From the NCBI GenBank assembly GCA_000310025.1, contig FN649731.1, forward strand, positions 3,563,411-3,581,666: DNA of 18,256 bases, given 5' to 3'. The DNA comes from Ectocarpus siliculosus (lineage: Eukaryota > Sar > Phaeophyceae > Ectocarpales > Ectocarpaceae). The translations under genes were made by a program, and so were the position numbers. This document shows, one piece after another, positions 1 to 7,972 of this stretch. The stretch's first letter is position 1. The number at the start of each line of letters is the position of its first letter. The notes under the pieces are model-generated. The model had not been told where the DNA came from. It did not search any database and was given only the letters and a program-made list of their open reading frames with translations.

Positions 1-30
1 AAAAAGGGGGGGGGGGGGGGGGGGGGGGGG
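1..30. repeat. A5-G25 homopolymer at window start
   Basis: Five A followed by 25 G. Read on the minus strand, this is a 25-C tract followed by five T, directly after the 3' end of the LINE at 31-3041. It may be the 3' tail of the element or a homopolymer target, and it is probably why the assembly breaks here. Confidence 0.9.
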
Positions 31-37
31 CGTACTC

Positions 38-940
38 TTATGTTTTGCATGCCTTAGCGGTTAGACCATTGACCACGCGTTCTCGAGAGGACGGAGCATT
101 GTTCCCACAGGACCGATCACCGATGGCCAATCGTTCCTTCCTACTTTGCCAAAGGTAGCTCAACAATGTCTTCCCTAGTCTGTCTATCCTAACGATATCC
201 CTTCCCGCCTTTTCAAACCAATTCCTACTCCCCAGTACAGCTACCGTCCTCTCCTCTCTATTCCATGCCTCAAACATCTCCCTGTACGTCCCTTGTATTT
301 TTCCCAGCTCAGTCATGTACACTTCCCTCTCCTCTTCGTACCACGGACATTCCGCGACTACATGAACACGGTCTTCGCATTCGAAGCCGCAATCACATTT
401 GAACTTGTCGTCTTCGTCGTCTACCGTCCTTTGTCTTCGTCGACGTTCTCGAAGGCCTATGCCCCCGGTCCTGAATTTGACCTTAAGCTTTGTCCCTGCA
501 TCCATTGGTCCATGTAGGTAATCCTTGAACCCTATTCCTTCTTTCAACATTCCGTACACTTCTAGACCCTCCTTATCCTTGGTTTCTTTCCTTAGATTCT
601 GTTCTTCTCTCACGGCACAAGCAACAGATATCTTCTCCTTCAACCCCTGTAGACCCTCCGTTTCCAGCGTTTCATCTTCGTCGATGTCTAACCCCTTCCA
701 TACGTCCTCTACAACCTTGACCCATTCCGTGGGGTGTCTACCCCTCTTTTTGTTTGCCCACTTCGCCTCCCATACTATTTCTCGGTAACCTCTCCTCTCC
801 CATCCCGACATGCGATACTGCCATGTCAGCTCCCTTGCGTCTCTTCCCGACCGTAGGGATTGGATCCCCAATTCTGCCCTGACGGCTGCATTACTTGTGC
901 GCTTGGAGCATGCTAGGATGATTTTCGCTGCTTTCATCTG
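38..940 (-). pseudogene. LINE ORF2 C-terminal domain with Cys/His motif
   Basis: This open frame starts with MKAAKIILACSKRTSNAAVR, which is the segment that follows the thumb in many LINE ORF2 proteins. About 180-200 residues in, it carries CDCGFECEDRVHVVAECPWY. This C-x-C-x3-C-x6-H-x4-C pattern resembles the small zinc-binding motif near the C-terminus of many non-LTR reverse transcriptases (zf-RVT-like). The stop codon (40-38) lies only a few bases before the end of the element. The open frame after the motif suggests the copy is not very old, despite the frameshifts upstream. Confidence 0.8.
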
Positions 941-1640
941 TCGCCGTTCTTTCGACGTACCTTCTTATTTCCTTCCCATAAGTCTCCGGCGTACTCTAAC
1001 GGCGGTACGATTACGCTCTTCAAAACCGTCAATTTGATGCGTGTATCGAGGTGCCGGTTCGCGAGTATTGGGTGCAGCTTCCCTGCTCGTGCTTTGCCCT
1101 TTTCCGCTACCTTGGACATGTGTGCATTCCACGAGCAGTCTTTTGCGATCTCTACTCCGAGGTATGTGTACTGGTCCACTACCGCAATCTCCTCGATCCC
1201 CGACTTCCATCCATGTTCTACTGGTTCCTCCCTGACTTCGTTGCATACCATGACGGCACTCTTCTTAACGTTGGCAGACAATCTCCACTCATCAGTAAAC
1301 TTCTTCGCCGCGTCAATTTGCAGTTGCAGTCCCTGAGGGGTGTCCGACATACCAACAAAATCATCCGCAAACAGCATTCCTGACACCGAAGTTTCCGTGT
1401 CCCCTACTTTAACTCCCTTCCGGACTGCCTCTACGACTTCCAACAGATCGTTGATGAACACCTGGAACAACGTTGGGGACAGCGTTCAACCTTGTGGGAC
1501 CCCCTGCTCAATGTCGAAGAACTACGACAGTTTTCCGTCTAGCATTACCCCGCTTTTCGTACACTCTGTCATCTTCAGCACTCTCCACATTTTCCCCTTG
1601 ATCCCGTACTTGAACAATTGTTTCCAGTCCATTTCTCAAT
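938..1640 (-). pseudogene. LINE reverse transcriptase, motifs B to thumb (broken)
   Basis: This is a continuation of the reverse transcriptase in a second frame. It shows the motif B region (GVPQG followed by TLSPTLFQVFINDLL), the catalytic motif C MLFADDFVG with its two Asp codons at 1365-1360, and then YLGVEIAKD, which corresponds to motif D/E. Two in-frame stops interrupt it, at 1522-1524 and 1486-1488. The second falls where the family normally has Cys or another residue after GVPQG. The sense passes to the next frame at about 940. Confidence 0.88.
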
Positions 1641-2470
1641 ACGGTATCGTATGCCTTTTTCACGTCTAGGAAGAAGCAGTACGTCGGCTTTCCCGCCCTC
1701 TTTCTACCTTGGATGATTCTCTCTGCCGTGATTGCGTGGTCTACGCACCCTCTCTTCTGTCGGAAACCTGCCTGGCCCTCACTAATGCTACGTTCCTTCT
1801 CCAATACTCCCACTATCCTATCGTTCAGCAGCTTACAAAACACTTTTCCTACTGTGTTCAACAGTGTGATACCCCTGTAGTTTCCTGGGTCAGTCTTGTC
1901 TCCTTTCTCAAACAAGTCCACAACCACTCCTTCCCTCCATCTACTGGGCGCATACTCATTTTTCCACACCCAGTTGTACAGCAGTACCATCAGCTGGATC
2001 ACCCCCTTCCCCCCAAACTTCATGAACTCGTTGACTATCCCATCCGCCCCTGCTGCTTTGTGGCACTGCAGCTTGTTCACACACGCCTCAACCTCGTCCT
2101 CAGTGAACTCCTTTTCTAGTTCTACGTTCCCAACGTCTGCCTTCGATGTCTCTTCTTCTTTCTGAGCCCATGCGTCCACCTCCTTCTTAAACACTTGGTC
2201 AAAAGCTTCATTCTCCGAATGCACTCTAAGTCTCTTGTAGCGTCCTGCTAGAACTTCCCTTTTTCCCTTCCCACTGCTGACTAGTCCACCGTTCACACCT
2301 CGCAAAGTTGCTACCCCTGTATCCCCCCCTTGCACGGTCTTTTTTACCATCCCACTAATCCCTTCCCACATCTGCTTGGCGTTCCCCTCCAGGCCTCCGT
2401 TGGCCTTCTGCACTACTTCGTCCCAAATGCACTTTTTCTTCTTTTTCACTGTTAGTCCCTTCACCTGTCC
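1640..2470 (-). pseudogene. LINE reverse transcriptase, fingers and motif A part (broken)
   Basis: This frame holds the first reverse-transcriptase motifs in the expected order: FEKGDKTDPGNYRGITLLNT near 1900, EGQAGFRQKRGCVDHA near 1750, and FFLDVKKAYDTV near 1650. The last includes the motif A aspartate that coordinates catalytic metal. The enzyme would copy the element's RNA onto nicked target DNA (target-primed reverse transcription). After motif A the frame slips by one around 1640, and the sense continues in another frame. The motifs are clear, but the clade is not decided. Confidence 0.88.
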
Positions 2471-3038
2471 TCTTGGCCCTGTACTTTTCCCAACTCTCCT
2501 CAGACCCCTCACTCAGGTGCTGCTTGAAGACTTCTCTACGTTCCCTTATTTCTTCTTTCAGTTCGTCATCCCACCACTTGACCGATACCCCACATCGTAC
2601 CACCTTCTTTCCCACTACTCTCTCTGCCGTTGTGTTCACTATGGACTCCCATCCTTCAATCACCCTGTCCCCTGCTGCTTGTACGTCTACCTGTCCGTCT
2701 TCGACGCTTCTCAGCAGCAGTTTCCTGAAGGGTTCTACACTACCAGCCAGCCCCTTCTGGAATTCATCCCGTGTCCCCTCGTCTCCCAAACGCTCTACTT
2801 TCCACCGGAACATTTTCCTCTGTTTCTTACTCTCCGTCTTCCTAGGTCGGTCGATGTTTGCCCATATGAGGAAGTGGTCGGTCTAACCTATATCTATCCC
2901 ACTTACGTGAAGCTCTGGGATCTGTGTGCTCCCCCTATCTACCAGGATGTAGTCGAGGATCGAGTATTCATTGCACACTGCCCTTTGCCTGGTGAACTCC
3001 GGCTTATCGCATTCCCTCCTACCGTTCAACACCATCAG
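2471..3038 (-). pseudogene. LINE endonuclease C-terminus and linker (broken)
   Basis: This frame opens at the truncation point. It begins with a motif like NGRRECDKPEFTRQRA, followed by LDYILVDRG and then TDHFLIWANI. Known APE-type LINE endonucleases end with the same series, including an (S)DH catalytic motif near the C-terminus. Here a TAG stop (2885-2883) sits immediately before the TDH, where the family has a short residue run ending in Ser. The frame then continues through a charged linker, with WEKYRAKR visible near 2480, before shifting into the reverse-transcriptase frame around 2470. The catalytic N-terminal two-thirds of the endonuclease is absent, so the segment cannot encode an active nickase. 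Confidence 0.8.
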
Positions 3039-3280
3039 CTAGGGGGGGGTGGCGGAAACATGTTGGCTCAGGGTTTGTGTGTGTGTTTTGGGGCGGGGGA
3101 CATACATACATACGCGGGGATATCCGTCTCATGTACTGGTGAGCACAGCGCACGTGTGTGACGCAAGGATGATATCTCTCTCTTTCTCAAGTGCGCTTCG
3201 GATGAGCAGAGCGCTTGAATGTAGAGGTCACGGGCGGGTGACCTGACGTTTTCTAACTCAACACGACGAGAGATATAGAG

Positions 3281-3314
<34 letters not shown>
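3281..3314. repeat. (GA)n microsatellite
   Basis: Nearly pure GA dinucleotide repeat of about 34 bases. Reading frames across it give Ser-Leu repeats that have no coding support. Confidence 0.9.
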
Positions 3315-3317
<3 letters not shown>

Positions 3318-3540
3318 CATGCGGTTTTGGCGTCTGATGGTAGAAGGGGGCTTGGGGTCGCCGTCGCGATTATTAACAGCCCCACTTGTTTGTTTGTTTG
3401 GTTATGTTTCGATCAACCATATTCGTGTCTTTCGTGGTCAGACGTATCTGGTGATGCCATGGGAGGGTATTTCTTGCAAGCCGAATTCTGTTCGGGAGTA
3501 CGGTGGCGTTTCGATTTCAGTCCGGAAGTACGGGAGAGGT

Positions 3541-3543
<3 letters not shown>

Positions 3544-3575
<32 letters not shown>
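3544..3575. repeat. (GA)n microsatellite next to a splice donor
   Basis: A GA repeat of about 32 bases, starting about 11 bases inside the intron downstream of the candidate exon 3726-3587. On the sense (minus) strand it is a CT-rich tract. Confidence 0.9.
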
Positions 3576-3577
<2 letters not shown>

Positions 3578-3586
3578 GGCACTCAC

Positions 3587-3726
3587 GCGTCACGGCGAAG
3601 GTTCTCGAGGTCGACCCAGAGCCCCTTGGCACGGTCCTTGATGTCGTTACGTTCGAGGCGAAGCCGTTCATTCTCGGCGGAGAGAGTAGCCTCCTTCTCT
3701 TCGAGCTCGTGCCGAAGTTGATCCAT
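3587..3726 (-). CDS. Candidate exon, coiled-coil segment (unrecognised protein)
   Basis: The exon is bounded by an acceptor ending GCAG (3730-3727) and a donor GTGAGTGCC starting at 3586. It encodes 46 full codons plus two bases, from MDQLRHELEEKEATLSAENE through a Glu/Arg/Leu-rich stretch to VDLENLRRDA. Hydrophobic residues at heptad-like spacing and many charged residues indicate an alpha-helical coiled coil. It enters in phase 0, which matches the phase 0 exit of the exon at 4065-3988, so the two helices join without interruption. It exits in phase 2. The next exon to the left is not identified and probably lies beyond the LINE. The opening ATG could also be read as a start codon, but the good acceptor immediately before it argues for an internal exon. 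No specific family is recognised. Confidence 0.6.
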
Positions 3727-3987
3727 CTGCGATCCACCCACCATTCGATTTTTGGAACATTAACCCACAACGGATGGGTGGCATCCACGGCGGCGGTATA
3801 CGAGCGACAGCAATTGCATGAGGAGCTAGTATCCTTGCGGCTGAGAAGAGGTTCGTGCAGTCACTCCGACCAGCATGAATAGCATAAGAGAAGGTAATTG
3901 AGCAGAGATCGGAACGGCTTTTAACGCGAAGAAAAACAACAGCGAGAATAAACATTGCCAAGACCTTGGGTGAGTTAAGGCACTTAC

Positions 3988-4065
3988 CAGAGCCTTCTTG
4001 GCGCGGCGGTCGTCTTTCAAGATCACAATCCGCTCGCGGTACTTGGCAACCTTCTCCAGCGCTTC
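3988..4065 (-). CDS. Candidate exon, 26-residue coiled-coil segment
   Basis: The exon is bounded by an acceptor with a T-rich tract ending TTTTGGCAG and a strong donor GTAAGTG at 3987. Its 78 bases encode exactly 26 codons, from EALEKVAKYRERIVILKDDR to AKKAL, in phase 0 at both ends. The residues are charged and helical, and continue as a coiled coil into the exon at 3726-3587. Short exons of this kind are weak alone. The support here is the pairing of a good acceptor and donor with phase agreement on both sides. Confidence 0.55.
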
Positions 4066-4684
4066 CTGCCAAAACAAAGAAGAAAAAAGCGATGGGAAAC
4101 GTGCACGTCGTGGTTTCGAACCGGGTGCCCAGTGACGAGAGATTAGAAACCCAACAGAGACGAAGGTGGGCAAGAGGGAGGGCCTCGTTGTAAGCGGGTC
4201 AAACAAACAGAACTTCGCGCCAGAACGCTTAGCGTGAAACAACGGGGACACACACCGGAGGGGACGAAAAACAACAAGCCCCCCCCCCGGCAAGGCTGCC
4301 TGGTGTCGTGTCTTTTTATTTGAAGTCGGCAAACGCTCATGTTCCAGAAGATGGTATGCTTTTCGTTCTCTCGCAAACGCTCTTCTCGTTGACTTCTGAA
4401 TACCGAAGGCTCTCCGTTGGAAGGCACTACGGGTTCAACTACTGCTGCTCTGTGTTATTCGACGAACTAAGGAACCACTCAAGACCGCATCAGCACAAAC
4501 AACAGCAACTGAAAAACGGGCTCAACTATTACTCATTTTTCGACCAACTAATTAAGCACTCAAGACAGCATCCGGACAGCAACTGAAAAACGGCCTCAAC
4601 TGATGCTACTCCTTTTTCGACGAACTAACTCCCAAGACAGCATCAAACAACTAGGCTCAACCAAAACAGCAACAGCACCAGCAC
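4066..4684 (-). other. Intron with tandem repeat
   Basis: A candidate intron of about 620-635 bases between the exons at 4930 and 4065. No coding signal is seen. A 10-C run lies at about 4279, and the 75-80-bp tandem repeat annotated at 4436-4675 lies in its first half. Confidence 0.45.
4436..4675. repeat. Tandem repeat, about 75-80 bp, three degenerate copies
   Basis: Three successive units share CGACGAACTAA, CACTCAAGACAGCATC and CAGCAACTGAAAAACGG followed by CTCAACTATTACTC-like sequence. The third unit is shortened. No coding content is seen. Confidence 0.75.
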
Positions 4685-4699
4685 CTCAATTCCTGCCAC

Positions 4700-4930
4700 G
4701 TTCCGATTTGTGATGGCCCCGAGGGACGCGTCTCCTGCCCTTGCCAAGCCGTTTTTCTCGAGAGACGGGCCCAGGTCAAACGAAGAGATCGAGCGCGAGT
4801 GGCTCAGCGCCTTTTTCGAGGTAGGGGTCTCCCCGGGAGAAGGCGTCGTTACGGACGAAAACATCCTCGGCCTTTTCAGCTCGAGGTCGTCTCCCTCCGC
4901 CAGGAGGATGCAGAGGTGCGTGTGGACCAC
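4700..4930 (-). CDS. Candidate exon, end of RGS-like segment and Ser/Thr-rich linker
   Basis: The acceptor AACGCAG precedes 4930. The first residues, VVHTHLCILLAEGDDLELKR, would continue the helix-rich segment of the exon at 5763-5629 in phase 0. A Ser/Thr/Pro-rich stretch follows, from SSVTTPSPGETPTSKKALSH to SRSISSFDLG, and looks like a disordered, possibly phosphorylated linker. The 3' end is uncertain: donors at 4699 (after codon AAC, 77 codons) and 4684 (after GAG, 82 codons) are both in phase 0 and both match the phase 0 start of the next exon at 4065. The opposite strand is also open here (4710-4970). GC-rich third positions and the neighbouring minus-strand exons favour the minus strand. 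Confidence 0.48.
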
Positions 4931-5628
4931 CTGCGTTAAAAAACAACGAGCAGTGGGCATGCGAAAATGAAAAACAAAGTGGGTGTTGCTTGTACCTCAC
5001 TGCGTGTCCTTAGGCTAGCTAGCACATGCGGCAGTCGTCCCTTTGCGCCCCCCCCCCGGTCGGCAGAGAGTACCCTCTGACAAGAAGCACCCTCACAGGG
5101 CCCCAGATCATGGCCTTTAGAAGTGTTCGTGTTTTCAGCGGCACTGAGAGTGATGGACGTCTGTTCACTGGTCAGCCGGCTAGCGCGGTAGATGCTGATA
5201 ATCAAAACACACAGACACTCAAACATACAGGGTCGTCGATGCTCACAATCAAGACACAAACAAACACACACTCCTGTGCCCCCCGCCCGTCGGTGGAACC
5301 CGTACCCTTTCATTTTTTTTTATCCCGCTAAAGACCCACGTCCTTCTTTTGTAGCGTGGAGGGTACGTTGGTAAGTTAGACCACGAAATGATGGTCATAA
5401 TCAAAACATTTACGTACTGTACGTAGCGTGGTCGAATCCAAACTTTAAGAACACTATGCGGGATAAACACCTGCGATGGCTCCTTGTCCTCTTGTCCCGG
5501 TCGTCGGCTACCACCCCCTGTCGGTGGAACCGTTATCCTTTCAATTTTCTATATCCCGCTAGATGACCCACGTCTTTTCATTGGTCGAATCCAAACTTTA
5601 AGATAAGATAACATTGCAGGGTAAACAC
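4931..5628 (-). other. Intron carrying a partial exon duplication
   Basis: A candidate intron of 698 bases between the donor at 5628 and the acceptor at 4931. It holds the second copy of the exon end and donor (see the repeat at 5285-5670) and a 10-C run near 5049. No other feature is seen. Confidence 0.5.
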
Positions 5629-5670
5629 CTGCGATGGCTCCTTGTCCTGGTCGTCGGCTACGATGTCCAA
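5285..5670. repeat. Direct duplication spanning an exon end and splice donor
   Basis: Unit 1 (about 5285-5513) and unit 2 (about 5516-5670) share the order GTCGGTGGAACC..CC.TTTCA, then ATCCCGCTA..GACCCACGTC, then TCGAATCCAAACTTTAAGA, then AAACACCTGCGATGGCTCCT with the exon end. Unit 1 has about 75 extra bases in its middle (5354-5431). In unit 1 the exon piece (5510-5471) has a small insertion relative to the true exon and would be out of frame. Confidence 0.85.
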
Positions 5671-5763
5671 GATCTTGCGGGTGAGCTCCCCCGGCCGGGC
5701 CACGCGCAGGCTGCCGGGCAAGCACTTGTCGTGCCAAACCTCCATGTTGTTCTTCGCAGCGAT
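5629..5763 (-). CDS. Candidate exon, possible C-terminal half of an RGS-like domain
   Basis: The exon runs from an acceptor ending TGTGGCAG to a donor GTGTTTACC at 5628. It has 135 bases and 45 codons, in phase 0 at both ends. It encodes IAAKNNMEVWHDKCLPGSLR and then VARPGELTRKILDIVADDQD. By eye, this plus the start of the exon at 4930 lines up with the second half of regulator-of-G-protein-signalling (RGS) domains. The match is a helix with an aromatic residue, a small loop, a Thr-Arg pair about 20 residues on, then a hydrophobic helix ending near an E/D-rich turn. RGS proteins speed GTP hydrolysis by G-alpha subunits. The first half of such a domain was not found upstream, so the assignment is tentative. 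The exon itself is better supported than its function. Its 3' end is duplicated in the next intron. Confidence 0.55.
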
Positions 5764-6488
5764 CTGCCACAACAGAGATCGATGACGATGTGTCCGTTCA
5801 GAGGGGGGTTACCGACAAGGCCTTCGTGGGCGATAAACCTTAACTGCGGAATAGAAATAGAGGCAGGCATTCTTAGCTCAGGCTCAAGTCGCGCCCTGCG
5901 GCCTCGCAGCAGCGGCCTCTCACGGCGAAGCGGCGGAATCACGCCTACTCGGAACACATCTCTGTCATGGTACATACTGCGGGGTCTCTTTTGCTCTCTG
6001 GGAGGACGACGACGGCGGTGTGTGTGTGCGAAACATATTCCTACCGCTGTTGCTGAAGTCTCATGGCTTTAGCTATAGGTACAAGCCACGGTCACACACA
6101 GACAGGTCCACACACATGTTACTTGTGCGCCCAGGTTCAACGCTCTGTTCAAGAAATAATTGCAGTTTCAGACAAGCGTGAAAAGTGTGTTGAGGAGCAT
6201 GATGACGAACGCTTCTCGCGACTTCGAAGCGGCATCTATCCTTCTTTCCCGCTGTACACCATCACCGTCCCACTCGGTACAGTACTGCGTTTGAAGCCTA
6301 AAACTGTCGTATCACATTTACCGTTTCGTATGTATGCACATCCGCCTCAAACGGAGGAAGAGGCGGAGGGGCGTAGACCCCCCCCCGTAAACCGCTCTTG
6401 AAAATATAGCCTTTTCTTTCCCAGACTCCGGATCGCATGCGACGGCTAAGCGGAACACGAATCGTTAGCATAATGTGCTCATTATTAC

Positions 6489-6523
6489 AGGAAAAATAAA
6501 TACGCACAGAAGGACTACCCGCT
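6489..6523 (+). repeat. Imperfect direct repeat, left copy
   Basis: It matches 7936-7972 in the same orientation, sharing AGGA..AATAAA, CACAGAA and GACTACCC. The pair flanks the large inverted repeat. The copies are too diverged for a recent target-site duplication. Confidence 0.6.
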
Positions 6524-6878
6524 CATGTACCACATCAGACGTGTCAAATACTCTGTCCGGTGACCACTGAAGGTGTCCAACATTTTTTTTGTTTCATCAT
6601 CACCCTACATGAGCGCTGACAGCAGTAATGTCTGGGGGATAGGAGCTACAGTATTTAGCGCAATATCCGTGGTCACACAGAAGGGTTCCTCTCCCTGAGG
6701 CCCCGCCCTGCGATGCTTGAATTTGATATATAACGCGACAAGAGTGTGGGACTCTCTTCCCTCCAAAAATACACACGAACGACAATAGTAGTGGCGCCTT
6801 CCACCTTCCGCGACCAGGAACGGAAGCGAGAGAAAATCTCCTGTTGTTGTATCAATTTACTTGGGAGAAAATCGCTTG

Positions 6879-7168
6879 CTTAAGGGCGCGGGGGGGATCG
6901 CAGTACTTCCTCTTCAAAAAAACAGGAAACGCCTGCATATATCGGTTTCCAAAGTCTAACTCCAGTACGAAACTACCATCGTAAATTAACCGCCCGCAGC
7001 GGTCGCTTGTGTACAATGTTAGTGGCTGAGGTTGTACCCCTTGCGATACACTACAGACTACAAGCGGTCCGCGATTTTCCAAACGATCCTTCTATCATCG
7101 AGTTCGGTGAGCTACAAGCTAGATTTTTGAAGCTGCTGTGTGGTCCAATTTTGAAACGCTTCAAGCAC
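6879..7168 (+). repeat. Left arm of large inverted repeat
   Basis: This 290-base arm runs from CTTAAGGGCGCGGGGGG to TTGAAACGCTTCAAGCAC. It is nearly complementary to 7311-7597, with scattered substitutions and small indels. Similar open frames appear in both arms simply because the sequences are copies. Confidence 0.92.
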
Positions 7169-7310
7169 ACGGTGAACACGAATCACCGTCTATGTGAGTG
7201 TATGGGGACGCGAACTTCAGCGCAGCTCTTCCCTCACATATCCAGCTGGTCGCCATTGTCGATTTGAATGCCTAGGGTCATGTATATGCATGTCCAGCCT
7301 TTAGGCAAAG
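7169..7310. other. Spacer (loop) of the large inverted repeat
   Basis: About 142 bases between the arms. It starts with a small perfect hairpin (ACGGTGA, loop, TCACCGT) at about 7169-7189. No gene is seen. Confidence 0.75.
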
Positions 7311-7597
7311 GTGCTTGATTCGTTTCAAAATTGGACCGCACAGCAGCTTCAAAAATCTAGCTTGTAGCTCACCGAACTCGATGATAGAAGGATCGTTTGG
7401 AAAATCGCGGACCGCTAGTCTGTAGTGTATCGCAAGGGGTACAACCTCAGCTACTAACATTGTACACAAGCGACCGCTGCGGGCGGTTAATTTACGATGG
7501 TAGTTTCGTACTGGAGTTAGACTTTGGAAAACCGAGATATGCAGGCGTTAACTGGATTTTTCAGAGGAGGTACTGCGATCCCCCCCGCGCCCTTAAG
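7311..7597 (-). repeat. Right arm of large inverted repeat
   Basis: Reverse-complement copy of 6879-7168. The two arms could fold into a stem of nearly 290 bp if transcribed with the surrounding intron. The ends lack the short target-site duplications expected of a clean MITE. Confidence 0.92.
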
Positions 7598-7654
7598 AGA
7601 AGAACTCCTCTTATTTTATGCTATTCACTTGAAGAAAAGCGTTCGCTTACTCCG

Positions 7655-7665
7655 GGATTCGAACC
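7655..7665 (-). promoter_or_regulatory. tRNA-type B box (RNA polymerase III promoter element)
   Basis: GGTTCGAATCC on the minus strand matches the pol III B-box / T-loop consensus exactly, and the bases around it form a partial T stem. A possible acceptor pairing (TACTC with GAGTA) can be drawn, but the D arm and anticodon arm do not fold properly. I therefore read it as a decayed tRNA or tRNA-derived SINE rather than a tRNA gene. Confidence 0.35.
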
Positions 7666-7935
7666 CCACAAGCGTTCGACCGTTAAAAAATGGTGGTGGT
7701 ACCGCCAGCGAGTAGAGACCGCAACAGGGTTGTCTTTTCCGATGCGAAGGCACCAAAAACAGGCGGCGGGGGCCCGGCATGGCTTCACAAGGCCAGACGG
7801 CAGAACAACTGAACCGGCTGGGTCGGGTGCGCCTACAAATGGAGCTACTACACGTACAGCTTGTGGGCCTACGTGCTGTGGGTCAACCATGCCCGACCTT
7901 TCAATCACCACGGGGGCGAAAAACTATTTTAATTA

Positions 7936-7972
7936 AGGAATAATAAAAACACACACAGAAAGACTACCCATT
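7936..7972 (+). repeat. Imperfect direct repeat, right copy
   Basis: Partner of 6489-6523. The shared core is AGGA..AATAAAAAC, CACAGAAAGACTACCC. Confidence 0.6.

Larger units (their letters stand above)
31..3041 (-). mobile_element. 5'-truncated, inactivated APE-type non-LTR retrotransposon (LINE)
   Basis: Reading right to left, the element encodes the C-terminal end of an endonuclease/exonuclease/phosphatase (APE-type) domain, a linker, a reverse transcriptase and a C-terminal Cys/His motif. This is the order of APE-type LINE ORF2 proteins. The reading frame changes at least three times (near 2470, 1640 and 940). Premature stops lie at 2883-2885, 1522-1524 and 1486-1488, so this copy is dead. 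The 5' end is truncated inside the endonuclease, where it meets an 8-C tract (minus strand, 3049-3042). The 3' end (GAGTAC on the minus strand, 37-32) is followed by one G and 25 C. The final stop codon is at 40-38, so almost no 3' UTR is present. The clade (Jockey, CR1, RTE, L1 or other) cannot be assigned by eye. Confidence 0.9.
3042..3586. other. Non-coding stretch between LINE and nearest exon
   Basis: No supported gene is seen here. Assuming the exon at 3726-3587 continues leftward, this is the start of its downstream intron. It contains the 8-base G run at 3042-3049, a TG-rich patch near 3077-3090 and two (GA)n microsatellites. Confidence 0.5.

Noticed and set aside
2376-3161. 261-residue plus-strand open frame
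   Set aside because: It is antisense to the LINE endonuclease and linker, whose minus-strand motifs are clear. The translation shows no domain.
4710-4970. Plus-strand open frame starting MMAPRDASPALAKPF
   Set aside because: Its coding look is comparable to the opposite strand, but it has no matching neighbours or phase partners. The minus-strand exon fits both neighbours in phase 0.
7007-7267. Inward-reading frames starting MCTMLVAEVV in both arms of the inverted repeat
   Set aside because: The peptide looks plausible, but it is open by duplication. It starts inside the arm and has no splice or start context, so it is not listed as a gene.
7620-7735. Functional tRNA gene
   Set aside because: The B box is perfect, but the D and anticodon arms do not fold and the acceptor stem is only partial.
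7397-7936. 179-residue plus-strand open frame and its partner on the left arm (6852-7082)
   Set aside because: Both frames come from the same inverted-repeat sequence. They share residues because the DNA is duplicated, and no family is recognised.
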